Shown here: piece after piece, positions 1 through 7,371 of the stretch | Layout: every line of letters begins with the position of its first letter | How positions within the stretch are numbered: position 1 is the stretch's first letter | From: Oscillospiraceae bacterium | GTDB taxonomy: Bacteria > Bacillota > Clostridia > Oscillospirales > Oscillospiraceae | DNA length: 58,229 nucleotides | Assembly (NCBI GenBank): GCA_017412585.1 | Contig: JAFPXK010000004.1 | Location: 1-58,229 of the forward strand | Reading direction: 5' to 3' | Translations under genes and position numbers: made by a program | Notes under the pieces: model-generated | What the model was told of the DNA's origin: nothing | Database searches by the model: none | What the model saw: only the letters and a program-made list of their open reading frames with translations

Positions 1-131
1 AAGGGGGACGGGAGTCCCCCTTCACGTAAAACCCATGCAAATGCAGGAGCATCTTGGATGCTCCTGCATTTGCGCTTCAAGCTGTCGACACTTTGTCGAT
101 AGCTTGAAGCGGGCTACGGCCCGCTTTCTTT
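1..131. repeat. Array of four consecutive hairpins upstream of the barnase gene
   Basis: Four stem-loops follow one another with almost no gap. They are 1-22 (9-bp perfect stem, 4-nt loop), 37-73 (17-bp perfect stem, 3-nt loop), 74-110 (17-bp stem with one G:T pair, 3-nt loop) and 107-126 (8-bp GC-rich stem followed by TTTCTTTATT). The last looks like a rho-independent terminator reading rightward. The first three have different sequences and lack clean T-tracts, so they may be remnants of palindromic repeat elements or processed RNA ends. No gene is visible here. The array ends just before the -35 of the barnase promoter. Confidence 0.7.
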
Positions 132-132
132 A

Positions 133-161
133 TTGCCTGCGGCGGCAATTTGTGGTAAAAT
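133..161 (+). promoter_or_regulatory. Sigma-A-type promoter for barnase-barstar
   Basis: TTGCCT at 133-138 and TAAAAT at 156-161 are separated by 17 bp, about 24 bp ahead of the chosen start codon. It is the only good sigma-A match between the hairpin array and the gene. Confidence 0.5.
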
Positions 162-185
162 CCCTTTTTGAAATGAGGGATGCTT

Positions 186-707
186 ATGCGTAAAATCCTT
201 GCCCTGCTGCTGGCGGCGGTTTTGCTGCTGTCTCTGGCGGCCTGCGGCGGCACATCTTTTCCGGCAGGGGAGGATGCCCCTGTTGCCGACCTGCCACTGG
301 TGGATACGGCGGAGGACACGGCGACGGAATCGCCAACCGAGGATACGCCCCAGCTAGACGAAAACGGCGTCTACGACAGCCGGGACGACGTGGCGCTGTA
401 TCTCCATCTGTACGGCGCCCTGCCTCATAACTACATTAGCAAGCGCCAGGCCCGGGACCTGGGCTGGAGCGGCGGCTCCGTGGAGGCATACGCCCCCGGC
501 TGCTGCATCGGCGGCGACCGCTTCGGCAACTACGAGGGGCTGCTGCCGGAGGCGCCGGGCCGCGCCTATTACGAATGCGACATCGACACCCTGGGGGCCT
601 CATCCCGCGGCGCCAAGCGCATCGTCTATTCCAGCGACGGCCTGATTTACTACACCGAGGATCATTACGCCAGCTTTACGCTGCTGTACGGGGAGGTATC
701 GCCATGA
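186..707 (+). CDS. Barnase-like ribonuclease with lipoprotein signal peptide
   Basis: Extracellular-type guanyl-preferring RNase of the barnase (microbial N1/T1) family, 173 aa. Residues 1-20 are a lipoprotein signal ending in the lipobox LAAC (Cys20). Residues about 25-60 are an acidic Ser/Thr/Glu-rich linker, and about 62-172 are the RNase fold. By alignment to barnase, the catalytic set is intact: Lys86 (barnase K27), Glu130 (E73), Arg141 (R83), Arg145 (R87) and His160 (H102), with the IVYSSDGLIYYTEDHY block strongly conserved. An ATG at 180 is in frame, but ATG 186 sits 6 nt after GAGGG and gives the cleaner signal peptide. The stop overlaps the start of the barstar gene by 4 nt. Inferred: an RNase tethered to or released from the outer membrane leaflet, acting on competitors or on external RNA. 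Confidence 0.9.
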   Translation: MRKILALLLAAVLLLSLAACGGTSFPAGEDAPVADLPLVDTAEDTATESPTEDTPQLDENGVYDSRDDVALYLHLYGALPHNYISKRQARDLGWSGGSVEAYAPGCCIGGDRFGNYEGLLPEAPGRAYYECDIDTLGASSRGAKRIVYSSDGLIYYTEDHYASFTLLYGEVSP

Positions 708-1033
708 CGCTGATACTGCGGGGCGACCAATTCGGCAACGCCAGTCAACTCCACAATTATCTCTGCAACCAGCTCCGGTTCCCCGCCTGGTACGGACGGA
801 ATCTGGACGCCCTTTACGACTGCCTCACCTCCCGGGGCGAGGATGTGACCCTCTGCCTGGAAAACTGGCCGGATACCGGCTTCGCCGCAGGCTTTTTGCG
901 TGTCTTTGAGGACGCAGCGCAGGAGAACCCCCACATCCAGGTGGTCAGTCTTCCCCTTGGGGGGAAGGTGTCGGCGCAGCCGACGGATGAGGGGGCGTCA
1001 GCCTGCAGCAGGCAGGATTCTCATTCGGTTTAG
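704..1033 (+). CDS. Barstar-like ribonuclease inhibitor with repeat-derived C-terminus
   Basis: Cytoplasmic inhibitor of the preceding RNase. The first about 81 residues match barstar, including the helix-2 motif GRNLDALYDCLT at 31-42; Asp35 and Asp39, which plug the barnase active site, are at the same residue numbers. ATG 704 overlaps the RNase stop and follows GGGAGG at 691-696, so the two are translationally coupled, as expected for a toxin and its immunity protein. Barstar is about 90 aa; this protein is 109 aa. The last about 28 residues, beginning SLPLGGKVSAQPTDEG, are encoded by a palindromic repeat and replace the normal last strand/tail, so the C-terminus may not be native. Confidence 0.88.
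   Translation: MTLILRGDQFGNASQLHNYLCNQLRFPAWYGRNLDALYDCLTSRGEDVTLCLENWPDTGFAAGFLRVFEDAAQENPHIQVVSLPLGGKVSAQPTDEGASACSRQDSHSV
950..1016. repeat. Palindromic repeat element inserted in the barstar 3' end
   Basis: Three small inverted repeats lie in a row: 950-956/961-967 (CTTCCCC/GGGGAAG), 970-975/979-984 (GTCGGC/GCCGAC) and 1001-1006/1012-1016 (GCCTGC/GCAGG). I recognise the CTTCCCC..GGGGAAGGTGTCGGC..CCGACGGATGAGG arrangement as an interspersed repeat frequent in Oscillospiraceae genomes. Only one copy is present in this window, so its repetitive nature cannot be shown here. Confidence 0.6.
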
Positions 1034-1043
1034 GTAACGCATT

Positions 1044-2165
1044 ATGGAAAAAGAAGAGAAAAAAGTAGAGTATTTAGAGCTGATATATGACCTGATTTTC
1101 GTCTATATCATCGGCCGCAACAACTCCCTGCTCCACCATGTGGAGGGGGGCTTTGTCAGCACCACCACCTTTTTGGCCTACATCCTGTGCAGCCTGGCTA
1201 TCATCCAGATCTGGAACTTCTCCACCTTTTACATCAATATGCACGGCCGCAACGGCCTTCGGGATCATATCGCCCTGGTGCTGAATATGTACCTCCTGTA
1301 CTACATCGGCGAGGGCACCCGCCTCCACTGGGAGACCTTCCACACACAGTATCACTTAGCCTGGGCGCTGATTCTGCTGAATATCGGCGTGCAGTACGCC
1401 ATCGAGCTGCGGCACCACCAAGGCGCGGCCCACGAGGTACGCTCCATCCGCAACATGATGATCGTCCTCTTCGGCCAGGCGGTGCTGGTGCTGCTGGTGA
1501 TTCCGGTGTATCACCGCACGGGCCTGGCCCTGTCCGCCGTGCCCATCGTGTTCGGCGTGGTGCTCACCCGCCTCCTGGCAGACGAGAGCCGGGCGGAGCT
1601 TATCGACTTTGCCCATCTCTCCGAGCGGGCCATGCTGTACGTGGTGTTCACCTTCGGTGAGATGATCATCGCCATTGCCTCCTATTTCGAGGGGGATTTC
1701 ACCTGGCGCTCCGTCTATTTCTCCGGCATGAGCTTCCTCATCGTGGTGGGGCTGTTCCTGTGCTACGAGCTGCTCTATGATAAGATCATCGACCGTGAGC
1801 TGCGCACCACCGGCATCCGCTATATGTTCGTCCACATTTTTCTGATTTTTGCCCTGAATCTGATGACCACGGCCCTGGAATTCATGCGGGATGAGGCGGT
1901 GGCGCTGCTGCCAAAGACGCTGTTTCTCATTGCGGCCTTTGCGCTGTATTTCGGCTGCCTGCTGGCGCTGCAGCGGTTCGCCAAGCCCCGCATGAAAATC
2001 ACACCCCGGTATATGCGGTTCTTTTTGACCATGACGGCGGTGTTCGTAGCGCTTATGGTGGTGCTGCGGGGGATGATGGTGCCCAATATCCTGCTGTCGG
2101 TGGCGTACGTGTTTGCGGTGTATTTCATGCTGTGGCGCTTCAGCCGCCAGGAGGAAGAAAAATGA
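1044..2165 (+). CDS. LtrA-like (low temperature requirement A) membrane protein
   Basis: Polytopic inner-membrane protein of 373 aa with about ten hydrophobic segments. The N-terminal motif VEYLELIYDLIFVYII (residues 8-23) is the typical opening of the LtrA family. A later His/Glu-containing segment (VVFTFGEMIIAI) matches the second conserved LtrA block. The biochemical role of this family is not known; it was named after a Listeria gene needed for growth in the cold. The ribosome-binding site is weak and the gene starts 10 nt after the barstar stop, so it may depend on upstream transcription. Its stop overlaps the next start (ATGA). Confidence 0.8.
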   Translation: MEKEEKKVEYLELIYDLIFVYIIGRNNSLLHHVEGGFVSTTTFLAYILCSLAIIQIWNFSTFYINMHGRNGLRDHIALVLNMYLLYYIGEGTRLHWETFHTQYHLAWALILLNIGVQYAIELRHHQGAAHEVRSIRNMMIVLFGQAVLVLLVIPVYHRTGLALSAVPIVFGVVLTRLLADESRAELIDFAHLSERAMLYVVFTFGEMIIAIASYFEGDFTWRSVYFSGMSFLIVVGLFLCYELLYDKIIDRELRTTGIRYMFVHIFLIFALNLMTTALEFMRDEAVALLPKTLFLIAAFALYFGCLLALQRFAKPRMKITPRYMRFFLTMTAVFVALMVVLRGMMVPNILLSVAYVFAVYFMLWRFSRQEEEK

Positions 2166-2491
2166 TTGTCATTCATCTGTTCTATACCGGAAAAGGGGAC
2201 GGCGCCCGCCGCTTCGCGGAGGAAATGGAGTCCTCCGGCCTGGCAAACGCCATCCGCAGCCGGGAGGGCAACATGGGCTACGACTACTACTATCCCGCCA
2301 CCCGGCCCGACACAGTGCTGCTCATTGACCGCTGGCGGGACCATGCTGCCCTGGACGCCCATCACGCCTCGCCCGTCATGGGCCAAATCGCCGCGCTGCG
2401 GGAGAAATACGACCTCCACATGCAGGTAGAGCGCTTTATTGCCCGGGAAAATGAGGGCGAGGACCCGGACCGGCAGTTTATCCGGAAATGA
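2162..2491 (+). CDS. Antibiotic biosynthesis monooxygenase (ABM)-domain protein
   Basis: Small protein of 109 aa with the dimeric ferredoxin-like fold of the ABM/YgiN family. It opens with a beta-strand (MIVIHLFYTGKG), followed by an amphipathic helix, the YDYYYPATRPDTVLLIDRW strand pair, and the HHASPVMGQ segment typical of the family. Members include quinol monooxygenases and heme-degrading enzymes, but many are uncharacterised, so no substrate is assigned. The start at 2162 follows GAGGAA at 2151-2156 and overlaps the LtrA stop. A strong terminator follows directly, making this the last gene of the barnase-side cluster. Confidence 0.75.
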   Translation: MIVIHLFYTGKGDGARRFAEEMESSGLANAIRSREGNMGYDYYYPATRPDTVLLIDRWRDHAALDAHHASPVMGQIAALREKYDLHMQVERFIARENEGEDPDRQFIRK

Positions 2492-2495
2492 AAAC

Positions 2496-2530
2496 GCACC
2501 CGGCAGCCATCACTGCCGGGTGCCGCTGTT
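2496..2530 (+). terminator. Rho-independent terminator
   Basis: An 11-bp perfect GC-rich stem (2496-2506/2513-2523) with a 6-nt loop, followed shortly by GTTTTATT. It closes the plus-strand cluster and lies just beyond the convergent minus-strand pseudouridine synthase. Confidence 0.85.
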
Positions 2531-3169
2531 TTATTCTGCCTGCAAAAGCGCCATAGCGTCGGAAAACAGGCCCCACGGCGTCCCCTGGGGCAGGGCGGAA
2601 ACCGCGATTCGCTCCCCGCTTTGGGGATGGGCGAAGGCCATGCGGCGGCACCATAAGGCGATGGTGCCCTCGGGCCTTGCCGTGCCGTATTTGCCGTCGC
2701 CCCATACCGGCCAGCCCCGGGAGGCGAACTGTACCCGAATCTGATGGGTGCGGCCCGTCTCCAGGGAAATGCTGACAAGGGAAAACCCATTACACCGCGC
2801 CAAAACGAAGTAGGTCAGCGCCGCCTCCCGCACGTCCTTGCCGGGGGTGGGGGAGACGTAGGTGACGCGCCGGGCGCTGTCCCGGCCCAGCAGGTCGGTG
2901 AGACGGCCCTCGGCGGGCGGCTCGCCCTCCACCACCGCCAAATATTCCTTTTCCACGGCTCTGCGGCGTATCTGTTCCCCCAGCAGCGAGGCGGCCTTTG
3001 CGCTGCGTGCCAGCACCATCACGCCGCCCACCTGGCCGTCCAGCCGGTGCACGGTGCGAAAGCAGTCCGTGCCCGTCTGCTGCCGCAGCAGCGCCGGCAC
3101 CTGGTCGGACAGTACCCCCGCCGGCTTCACCACGGCGATGACCCGCCCGTCCTCGTAGAGAATCTCCAT
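2531..3169 (-). CDS. RluA-family RNA pseudouridine synthase
   Basis: Converts a uridine in rRNA or tRNA to pseudouridine. The protein is 212 aa; the signature HRLDGQVGGVMVLARS gives the catalytic aspartate at residue 44. The later LETGRTHQIRVQFASRG block is the conserved RluA motif. It lacks an N-terminal S4 RNA-binding domain and is shorter than RluC/RluD (about 300 aa), so it resembles the catalytic-domain-only members. The target site cannot be told from sequence. ATG at 3167-3169 is chosen because a full AAAGGAGG lies just upstream (complement of 3179-3186). It is divergent from pyrH and convergent with the ABM gene. Confidence 0.88.
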   Translation of the reverse strand: MEILYEDGRVIAVVKPAGVLSDQVPALLRQQTGTDCFRTVHRLDGQVGGVMVLARSAKAASLLGEQIRRRAVEKEYLAVVEGEPPAEGRLTDLLGRDSARRVTYVSPTPGKDVREAALTYFVLARCNGFSLVSISLETGRTHQIRVQFASRGWPVWGDGKYGTARPEGTIALWCRRMAFAHPQSGERIAVSALPQGTPWGLFSDAMALLQAE

Positions 3170-3311
3170 CCGCGCCGCCTCCTTTCTTTTGGACAGTATA
3201 CCACAGATGGTGTCCCCAGGCAAAAATAATTCTGGGATTTTGTGATTTTGGGCTATACAAAGGGGGAGAATTATTGTAGAATAGGGTAGACAACGAGGGG
3301 GTAATTTTGCC

Positions 3312-4031
3312 ATGGACAAACCGAAATACAAGCGTGTACTTTTGAAAATCAGCGGCGAGGCGCTGGCCGGCGACAAGCACTTCGGCCTGGACTTCCAGGT
3401 GATGGGCCGTGTGGCCGACGTGATAAAAGAGTGCGTCAACATGGGCGTGCAGGTGGGCATCGTCATCGGCGGCGGCAACTTCTGGCGCGGCGTCAAGAAC
3501 GGCGAGGGCTACATGGAGCGCACCCGTGCCGACCATATGGGCATGCTGGCCACCGCCATGAACTGCATGGCCATGGCCGACGTGCTGGAGCAGAAGGGCG
3601 TGGACGTCCGGGTTCAGACCGCTCTGGAGATTCGCGCCGTGGCGGAGCCCTATGTCCGTGCCCGCGCCATCCGCCACCTGGAAAAGGGCCGGGTGGTCAT
3701 CTTCGGCTGCGGCATCGGCAGCCCCTTCTTCTCCACGGATACGGCGGCTGTCCTCCGTGCGGCGGAGATCGGAGCCGACGTGATTCTGCTGGCCAAGAAT
3801 ATCGACGGCGTCTACGACAGCGACCCGGCCAAGAACGCCGCTGCCGTCAAGTTTGACAGCATTACCTATGAGGACGTATTGGCCCGTCACCTGCAGGTGA
3901 TGGACACCACCGCCACCAGCCTTTCCATGGACAATCATATTCCCGTTCTGGTCTTTGCGCTGAAGGACCCGGAGAACATTCTCCGTGTGCTGCGGGGCGA
4001 GAAGATCGGCACCATCGTAGGCGAACATTGA
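3312..4031 (+). CDS. pyrH: UMP kinase
   Basis: Phosphorylates UMP to UDP with ATP, in pyrimidine nucleotide synthesis. The protein is 239 aa, full length. It shows the amino-acid-kinase fold motifs: KISGEAL at the N-terminus, GGGNFWRG (residues 55-62), the [13 protein letters not shown] helix and the [11 protein letters not shown] nucleotide-binding segment. It is the first gene of the pyrH-frr-uppS-cdsA-dxr run that is conserved in Firmicutes; rpsB and tsf, often just upstream, are not here. GAGGGGG precedes the start by about 10 nt. No convincing sigma-A -35/-10 pair could be fixed in the 140-bp divergent gap, though TAGAAT near 3280 is a possible -10. Confidence 0.97.
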   Translation: MDKPKYKRVLLKISGEALAGDKHFGLDFQVMGRVADVIKECVNMGVQVGIVIGGGNFWRGVKNGEGYMERTRADHMGMLATAMNCMAMADVLEQKGVDVRVQTALEIRAVAEPYVRARAIRHLEKGRVVIFGCGIGSPFFSTDTAAVLRAAEIGADVILLAKNIDGVYDSDPAKNAAAVKFDSITYEDVLARHLQVMDTTATSLSMDNHIPVLVFALKDPENILRVLRGEKIGTIVGEH

Positions 4032-4067
4032 GAGAAACACACCACCGAATAAAAGGAGATGTCAGTT

Positions 4068-4625
4068 ATGTTGAAGGACGAGTACAAAGTATTTGAAGAG
4101 AAGATGAAGAAGAGCATCGAGTCCGTGGCCAGCGACTTCGCCGCCGTGCGCGCCGGTCGGGCCAACGCCTCCGTGCTCAACCGCATCAGCGTGGACTACT
4201 ACGGCACCCCCACCCCCATCAACCAGTTGGCCTCCATCGCCTCCCCCGACCCCCGCACCCTGGTGATTACCCCCTGGGACGGCGGCGCCCTCAAGGGCAT
4301 TGAGAAGGCCATCCAGGAGTCCGACCTGGGCATCAACCCCCAGAATGACGGCAAGAGCATCCGCCTGGGCTTCCCCCAACTGACGGAGGAGCGCCGCAAG
4401 GAGCTGGTCAAGCAGATTCACAAGTATGCCGAGAACGGCAAGGTGGCCGTGCGCAACATCCGCCGCGACGCCATCGACACCTTCAAGAAGCAGCAGAAGA
4501 ACGCCGAGATCACCGAGGACGAGATGAAGATGGTGGAAAAGGACATGCAGAAGCTGACCGACGACAGCTGCAAGGAGCTGGATAAGCTGCTGGAGAACAA
4601 GGAAAAGGAGCTGCTGAGCGTCTGA
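4068..4625 (+). CDS. frr: Ribosome recycling factor
   Basis: Splits the post-termination ribosome together with EF-G. The protein is 185 aa, the normal size, with the expected three-helix bundle. Recognisable blocks are VRAGRANASVLNRISVDYYG, TPINQLASIASPDPRTLVI and the C-terminal helix ending in ENKEKELLSV. An in-frame ATG at 4059 touches the Shine-Dalgarno (AAAGGAG, 4052-4058), so ATG 4068, 9 nt downstream, is taken as the start. Its TGA overlaps the uppS ATG by one base. Confidence 0.97.
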   Translation: MLKDEYKVFEEKMKKSIESVASDFAAVRAGRANASVLNRISVDYYGTPTPINQLASIASPDPRTLVITPWDGGALKGIEKAIQESDLGINPQNDGKSIRLGFPQLTEERRKELVKQIHKYAENGKVAVRNIRRDAIDTFKKQQKNAEITEDEMKMVEKDMQKLTDDSCKELDKLLENKEKELLSV

Positions 4626-5356
4626 TGGCCCAGCGCGAGCAACCATATCAAACGGCGGGGCAGGTGGACATGAGCCGCCTTCCCCGCCATATCGCTATCA
4701 TTATGGACGGCAACGGTCGTTGGGCGAAGAAGCGCGGTCTTCCTCGTACTGCCGGCCATAAGGTAGGCGCGGAGACCTTCCGCAAGGTGGCCAAATACTG
4801 CAAGCGCCTGGGCGTGCCGTATCTGACGGTCTATGCCTTCTCCACGGAGAACTGGCGCCGCCCCAAGGAGGAAGTGGACACCATCATGGGCCTTCTGGAG
4901 CGCTATCTCCACGAGGCCATCGACTCCATGGCCCGGGAGAATATCAAGCTGTGCTTCCTGGGTGACCTCTCCGCCATCCCCGCCCCGCTGCGGGCGCTGA
5001 TTGACAAGGCGGAGGCCATCTCCCGGGAGCTGGACAGCCCCTACCAGGCCAATATCTGCCTCAATTACGGCGGGCGGGATGAGATTCTCCACGCCGCCCG
5101 GGCCATTGCCGAGGCAGGGGAGGGCTTCACCGAGGAGAATTTGCAGCGCCACCTGTACAGCGCCGCCATCCCCGATCCGGATTTGCTGATCCGGCCCGGC
5201 GGCGAGCAGCGCATCAGCAACTTCCTGCTGTGGCAGGCGGCGTACAGCGAGTTTTATTTCTGCGACACGCTGTGGCCCGATTTCGACGAGGCCGCATTGG
5301 ATAAGGCCATCATTGCCTATCAATCCCGCGACCGCCGGTTCGGCGGCGTGAAGTAA
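4625..5356 (+). CDS. uppS: Isoprenyl transferase (undecaprenyl diphosphate synthase)
   Basis: Builds C55 undecaprenyl diphosphate, the lipid carrier for peptidoglycan precursors, by cis-adding isopentenyl units to farnesyl diphosphate. The protein is 243 aa. The family hallmark IIMDGNGRWAKKRGLPR gives catalytic Asp28; AFSTENWRRPKEEV and the C-terminal RPGGEQRISNFLLWQAAYSE / WPDF motifs are all present. It works in the same route as dxr and ispG further along the cluster, which supply the isoprenoid units. Confidence 0.96.
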   Translation: MAQREQPYQTAGQVDMSRLPRHIAIIMDGNGRWAKKRGLPRTAGHKVGAETFRKVAKYCKRLGVPYLTVYAFSTENWRRPKEEVDTIMGLLERYLHEAIDSMARENIKLCFLGDLSAIPAPLRALIDKAEAISRELDSPYQANICLNYGGRDEILHAARAIAEAGEGFTEENLQRHLYSAAIPDPDLLIRPGGEQRISNFLLWQAAYSEFYFCDTLWPDFDEAALDKAIIAYQSRDRRFGGVK

Positions 5357-5369
5357 GGGGAGAGTAACG

Positions 5370-6203
5370 ATGTTACAGAGAATACTTGTGGCGGTGGTGG
5401 GCATCCCCGCGCTGCTGTTTATCCTGTGCTGGCTGCCCCACTGGGCCACCGGCGCCCTGCTCTGTGCGCTGTGCGTGATAGCGGCCCATGAGTTGCTCTC
5501 CGCCGCCTGCGCCAAGCCCATCGCCTCCCGCTGGTTCGGCATCGCCGCTATTTTGGGCGTTTTGGTCACCTTTTCGCCTTATTGGTCCACCCATAGCGAC
5601 ACCGCCATGGTGCTGATGCCCTGGCTGTTCGCCGCCTTTCTGGTGCTGCTGTTTGCGGCGCTGGTGGTGGAGCACGGCAAAAAGGACGCCCTGCGCTTCT
5701 TTGACGTGTGCGTCGTTCTGATGGCCGGCGTGGCCATCCCCCTGGCCCTGGGCTGCCTGCTGCGGCTGCGGCTGCTGGACTACGGCGCCGGCATGGTGCT
5801 GATTCCCCTGGTGGCCGCCTTCTCCTCCGACACCATGGCCCTCTTCACCGGCATGGCCATGGGCAAGCACAAGCTGGCCCCCCGCGTCAGCCCCAACAAG
5901 ACCCGCGAGGGCGCTCTCGGCGGCATCGTGGGCGGCATGGTGGGCATGGTGCTGTTCCGCATCGTGTTCTTCCTGGTGACGGAGGTGCAGCTTCATATCC
6001 TGTGGTGCATCCTGCTGGGCCTGGTGGGCGCCGTCATGGGCCAACTGGGCGACCTGGTGTTCTCCTGCATCAAGCGGGAGTACGGCATCAAGGACTACGG
6101 CCGCCTGCTGCCGGGCCACGGCGGCGTGCTGGACCGGTTTGACAGCGTGATTTTCGCCGCGCCGGCGATCTGGATGCTGCTGCGCTATATCCCCCTCTAT
6201 TAA
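5370..6203 (+). CDS. cdsA: Phosphatidate cytidylyltransferase (CDP-diglyceride synthase)
   Basis: Makes CDP-diacylglycerol from phosphatidic acid and CTP for phospholipid synthesis; integral membrane enzyme of 277 aa with about seven hydrophobic segments. The CdsA signature is in the C-terminal third: SDTMALFTGMAMGKHKLAPR, SPNKTREGALGG and CIKREYGIKDYGRLLPGHGG followed by VLDRFDS, where the acidic metal-binding residues lie. It starts 13 nt after uppS. Confidence 0.94.
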   Translation: MLQRILVAVVGIPALLFILCWLPHWATGALLCALCVIAAHELLSAACAKPIASRWFGIAAILGVLVTFSPYWSTHSDTAMVLMPWLFAAFLVLLFAALVVEHGKKDALRFFDVCVVLMAGVAIPLALGCLLRLRLLDYGAGMVLIPLVAAFSSDTMALFTGMAMGKHKLAPRVSPNKTREGALGGIVGGMVGMVLFRIVFFLVTEVQLHILWCILLGLVGAVMGQLGDLVFSCIKREYGIKDYGRLLPGHGGVLDRFDSVIFAAPAIWMLLRYIPLY

Positions 6204-6213
6204 GGAGCAAATC

Positions 6214-7356
6214 ATGACGAAAACCATCTCCCTGCTGGGCGCCACCGGCTCCATCGGCCGGCAGACGCTGCAGGTGGCCCGGGAATTGGGCCTGCAGGTG
6301 GCCGCCCTGACGGCCAATGAAAACGTGGACTTACTGGAGCAGCAGGTGCGGCAGTTTCAGCCGCGCCTTGCTGTGCTTTATCGGGAAGAGGCGGCCAGGG
6401 AGCTGGGCCGTCGTCTCTCCGGCCTGGACGTGGAGATCGCCTGGGGCATGGAGGGTCTGGTGAAGGCCGCCTCTCTGGAGGAAGCCGACACGGTGGTGAC
6501 AGCGGTGGTGGGCAGCGTGGGCTTGCAGCCCACCCTGGCGGCCATTGCCAAAGGCAAGCGCATCGCCCTGGCCAACAAGGAGACGCTGGTGTGCGCCGGC
6601 GAGCTGGTGATGGACGAGGCAGACCGCTGCGGCGCGGAGATCATCCCCGTGGACAGCGAGCATTCCGCCATCTTCCAAAGCCTCCGGGGCTGCCAAAGCA
6701 AAAAGGAGATTCGCCGCCTCATCCTCACCTGCAGCGGCGGCCCCTTCTTTGGCAAAACCTATGAGGAACTGGAGGCCATGAGGCCCCAGGATGCCCTGAA
6801 GCACCCCAACTGGTCCATGGGCGCCAAAATCACCATCGACAGCGCCACCTTGATGAATAAGGGCCTGGAGATTATCGAGGCCATGCGGCTCTACCGCCTG
6901 CCTTTGGCGCAGGTGGACGCGGTGATTCACCGCCAGAGCATTGTCCACTCCCTGGTGGAGTACGTGGACGGGGCCATGATTGCCCAGCTGGGTACGCCGG
7001 ATATGAAGCTGCCCATCCGCTACGCCTTCACCTATCCCCACCGGGCCCCCACGCCGGAGCCGCCCCTGGACCTGCTGCGATGCGGCAGCCTGACGTTTCA
7101 AAAGCCGGACGAGGAGGCCTTCCGCTGCCTGAAAATCGCCCGGCAGTGCGCTGTGGAGGGCGGCACCGCCACCACCATAATGAACAGCGCCAACGAGGAG
7201 GCGGTGATGCAGTTCCTCCGGGGCGAAATCGGCTTCAACGATATCCACCGCCGGGTGGAGTCGGCTCTTGACGCCGTGGCGGTGAAATATCAGCCAAGCC
7301 TGGCGGATATACTGGAAGCAGACCGTCTTGCCCGGCAAGCGGTACTCCATTCTTAA
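6214..7356 (+). CDS. dxr: 1-deoxy-D-xylulose 5-phosphate reductoisomerase
   Basis: Second enzyme of the MEP isoprenoid pathway, converting DXP to 2-C-methyl-D-erythritol 4-phosphate with NADPH. The protein is 380 aa. GATGSIGRQTL at the N-terminus is the NADPH-binding loop; ANKETLV, PVDSEHSAIFQ and the flexible loop HPNWSMGAKITIDSATLMNK contain the metal and substrate residues. With ispG two genes later, it shows that isoprenoids are made by the MEP route here. Confidence 0.97.
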   Translation: MTKTISLLGATGSIGRQTLQVARELGLQVAALTANENVDLLEQQVRQFQPRLAVLYREEAARELGRRLSGLDVEIAWGMEGLVKAASLEEADTVVTAVVGSVGLQPTLAAIAKGKRIALANKETLVCAGELVMDEADRCGAEIIPVDSEHSAIFQSLRGCQSKKEIRRLILTCSGGPFFGKTYEELEAMRPQDALKHPNWSMGAKITIDSATLMNKGLEIIEAMRLYRLPLAQVDAVIHRQSIVHSLVEYVDGAMIAQLGTPDMKLPIRYAFTYPHRAPTPEPPLDLLRCGSLTFQKPDEEAFRCLKIARQCAVEGGTATTIMNSANEEAVMQFLRGEIGFNDIHRRVESALDAVAVKYQPSLADILEADRLARQAVLHS

Positions 7357-7371
7357 ATAAGGACGGAAGCT

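Noticed and set aside
3170-3311. A defined promoter pair for pyrH
   Set aside because: TAGAAT and several T-rich hexamers are present but none has a proper -35 at 16-18 bp.
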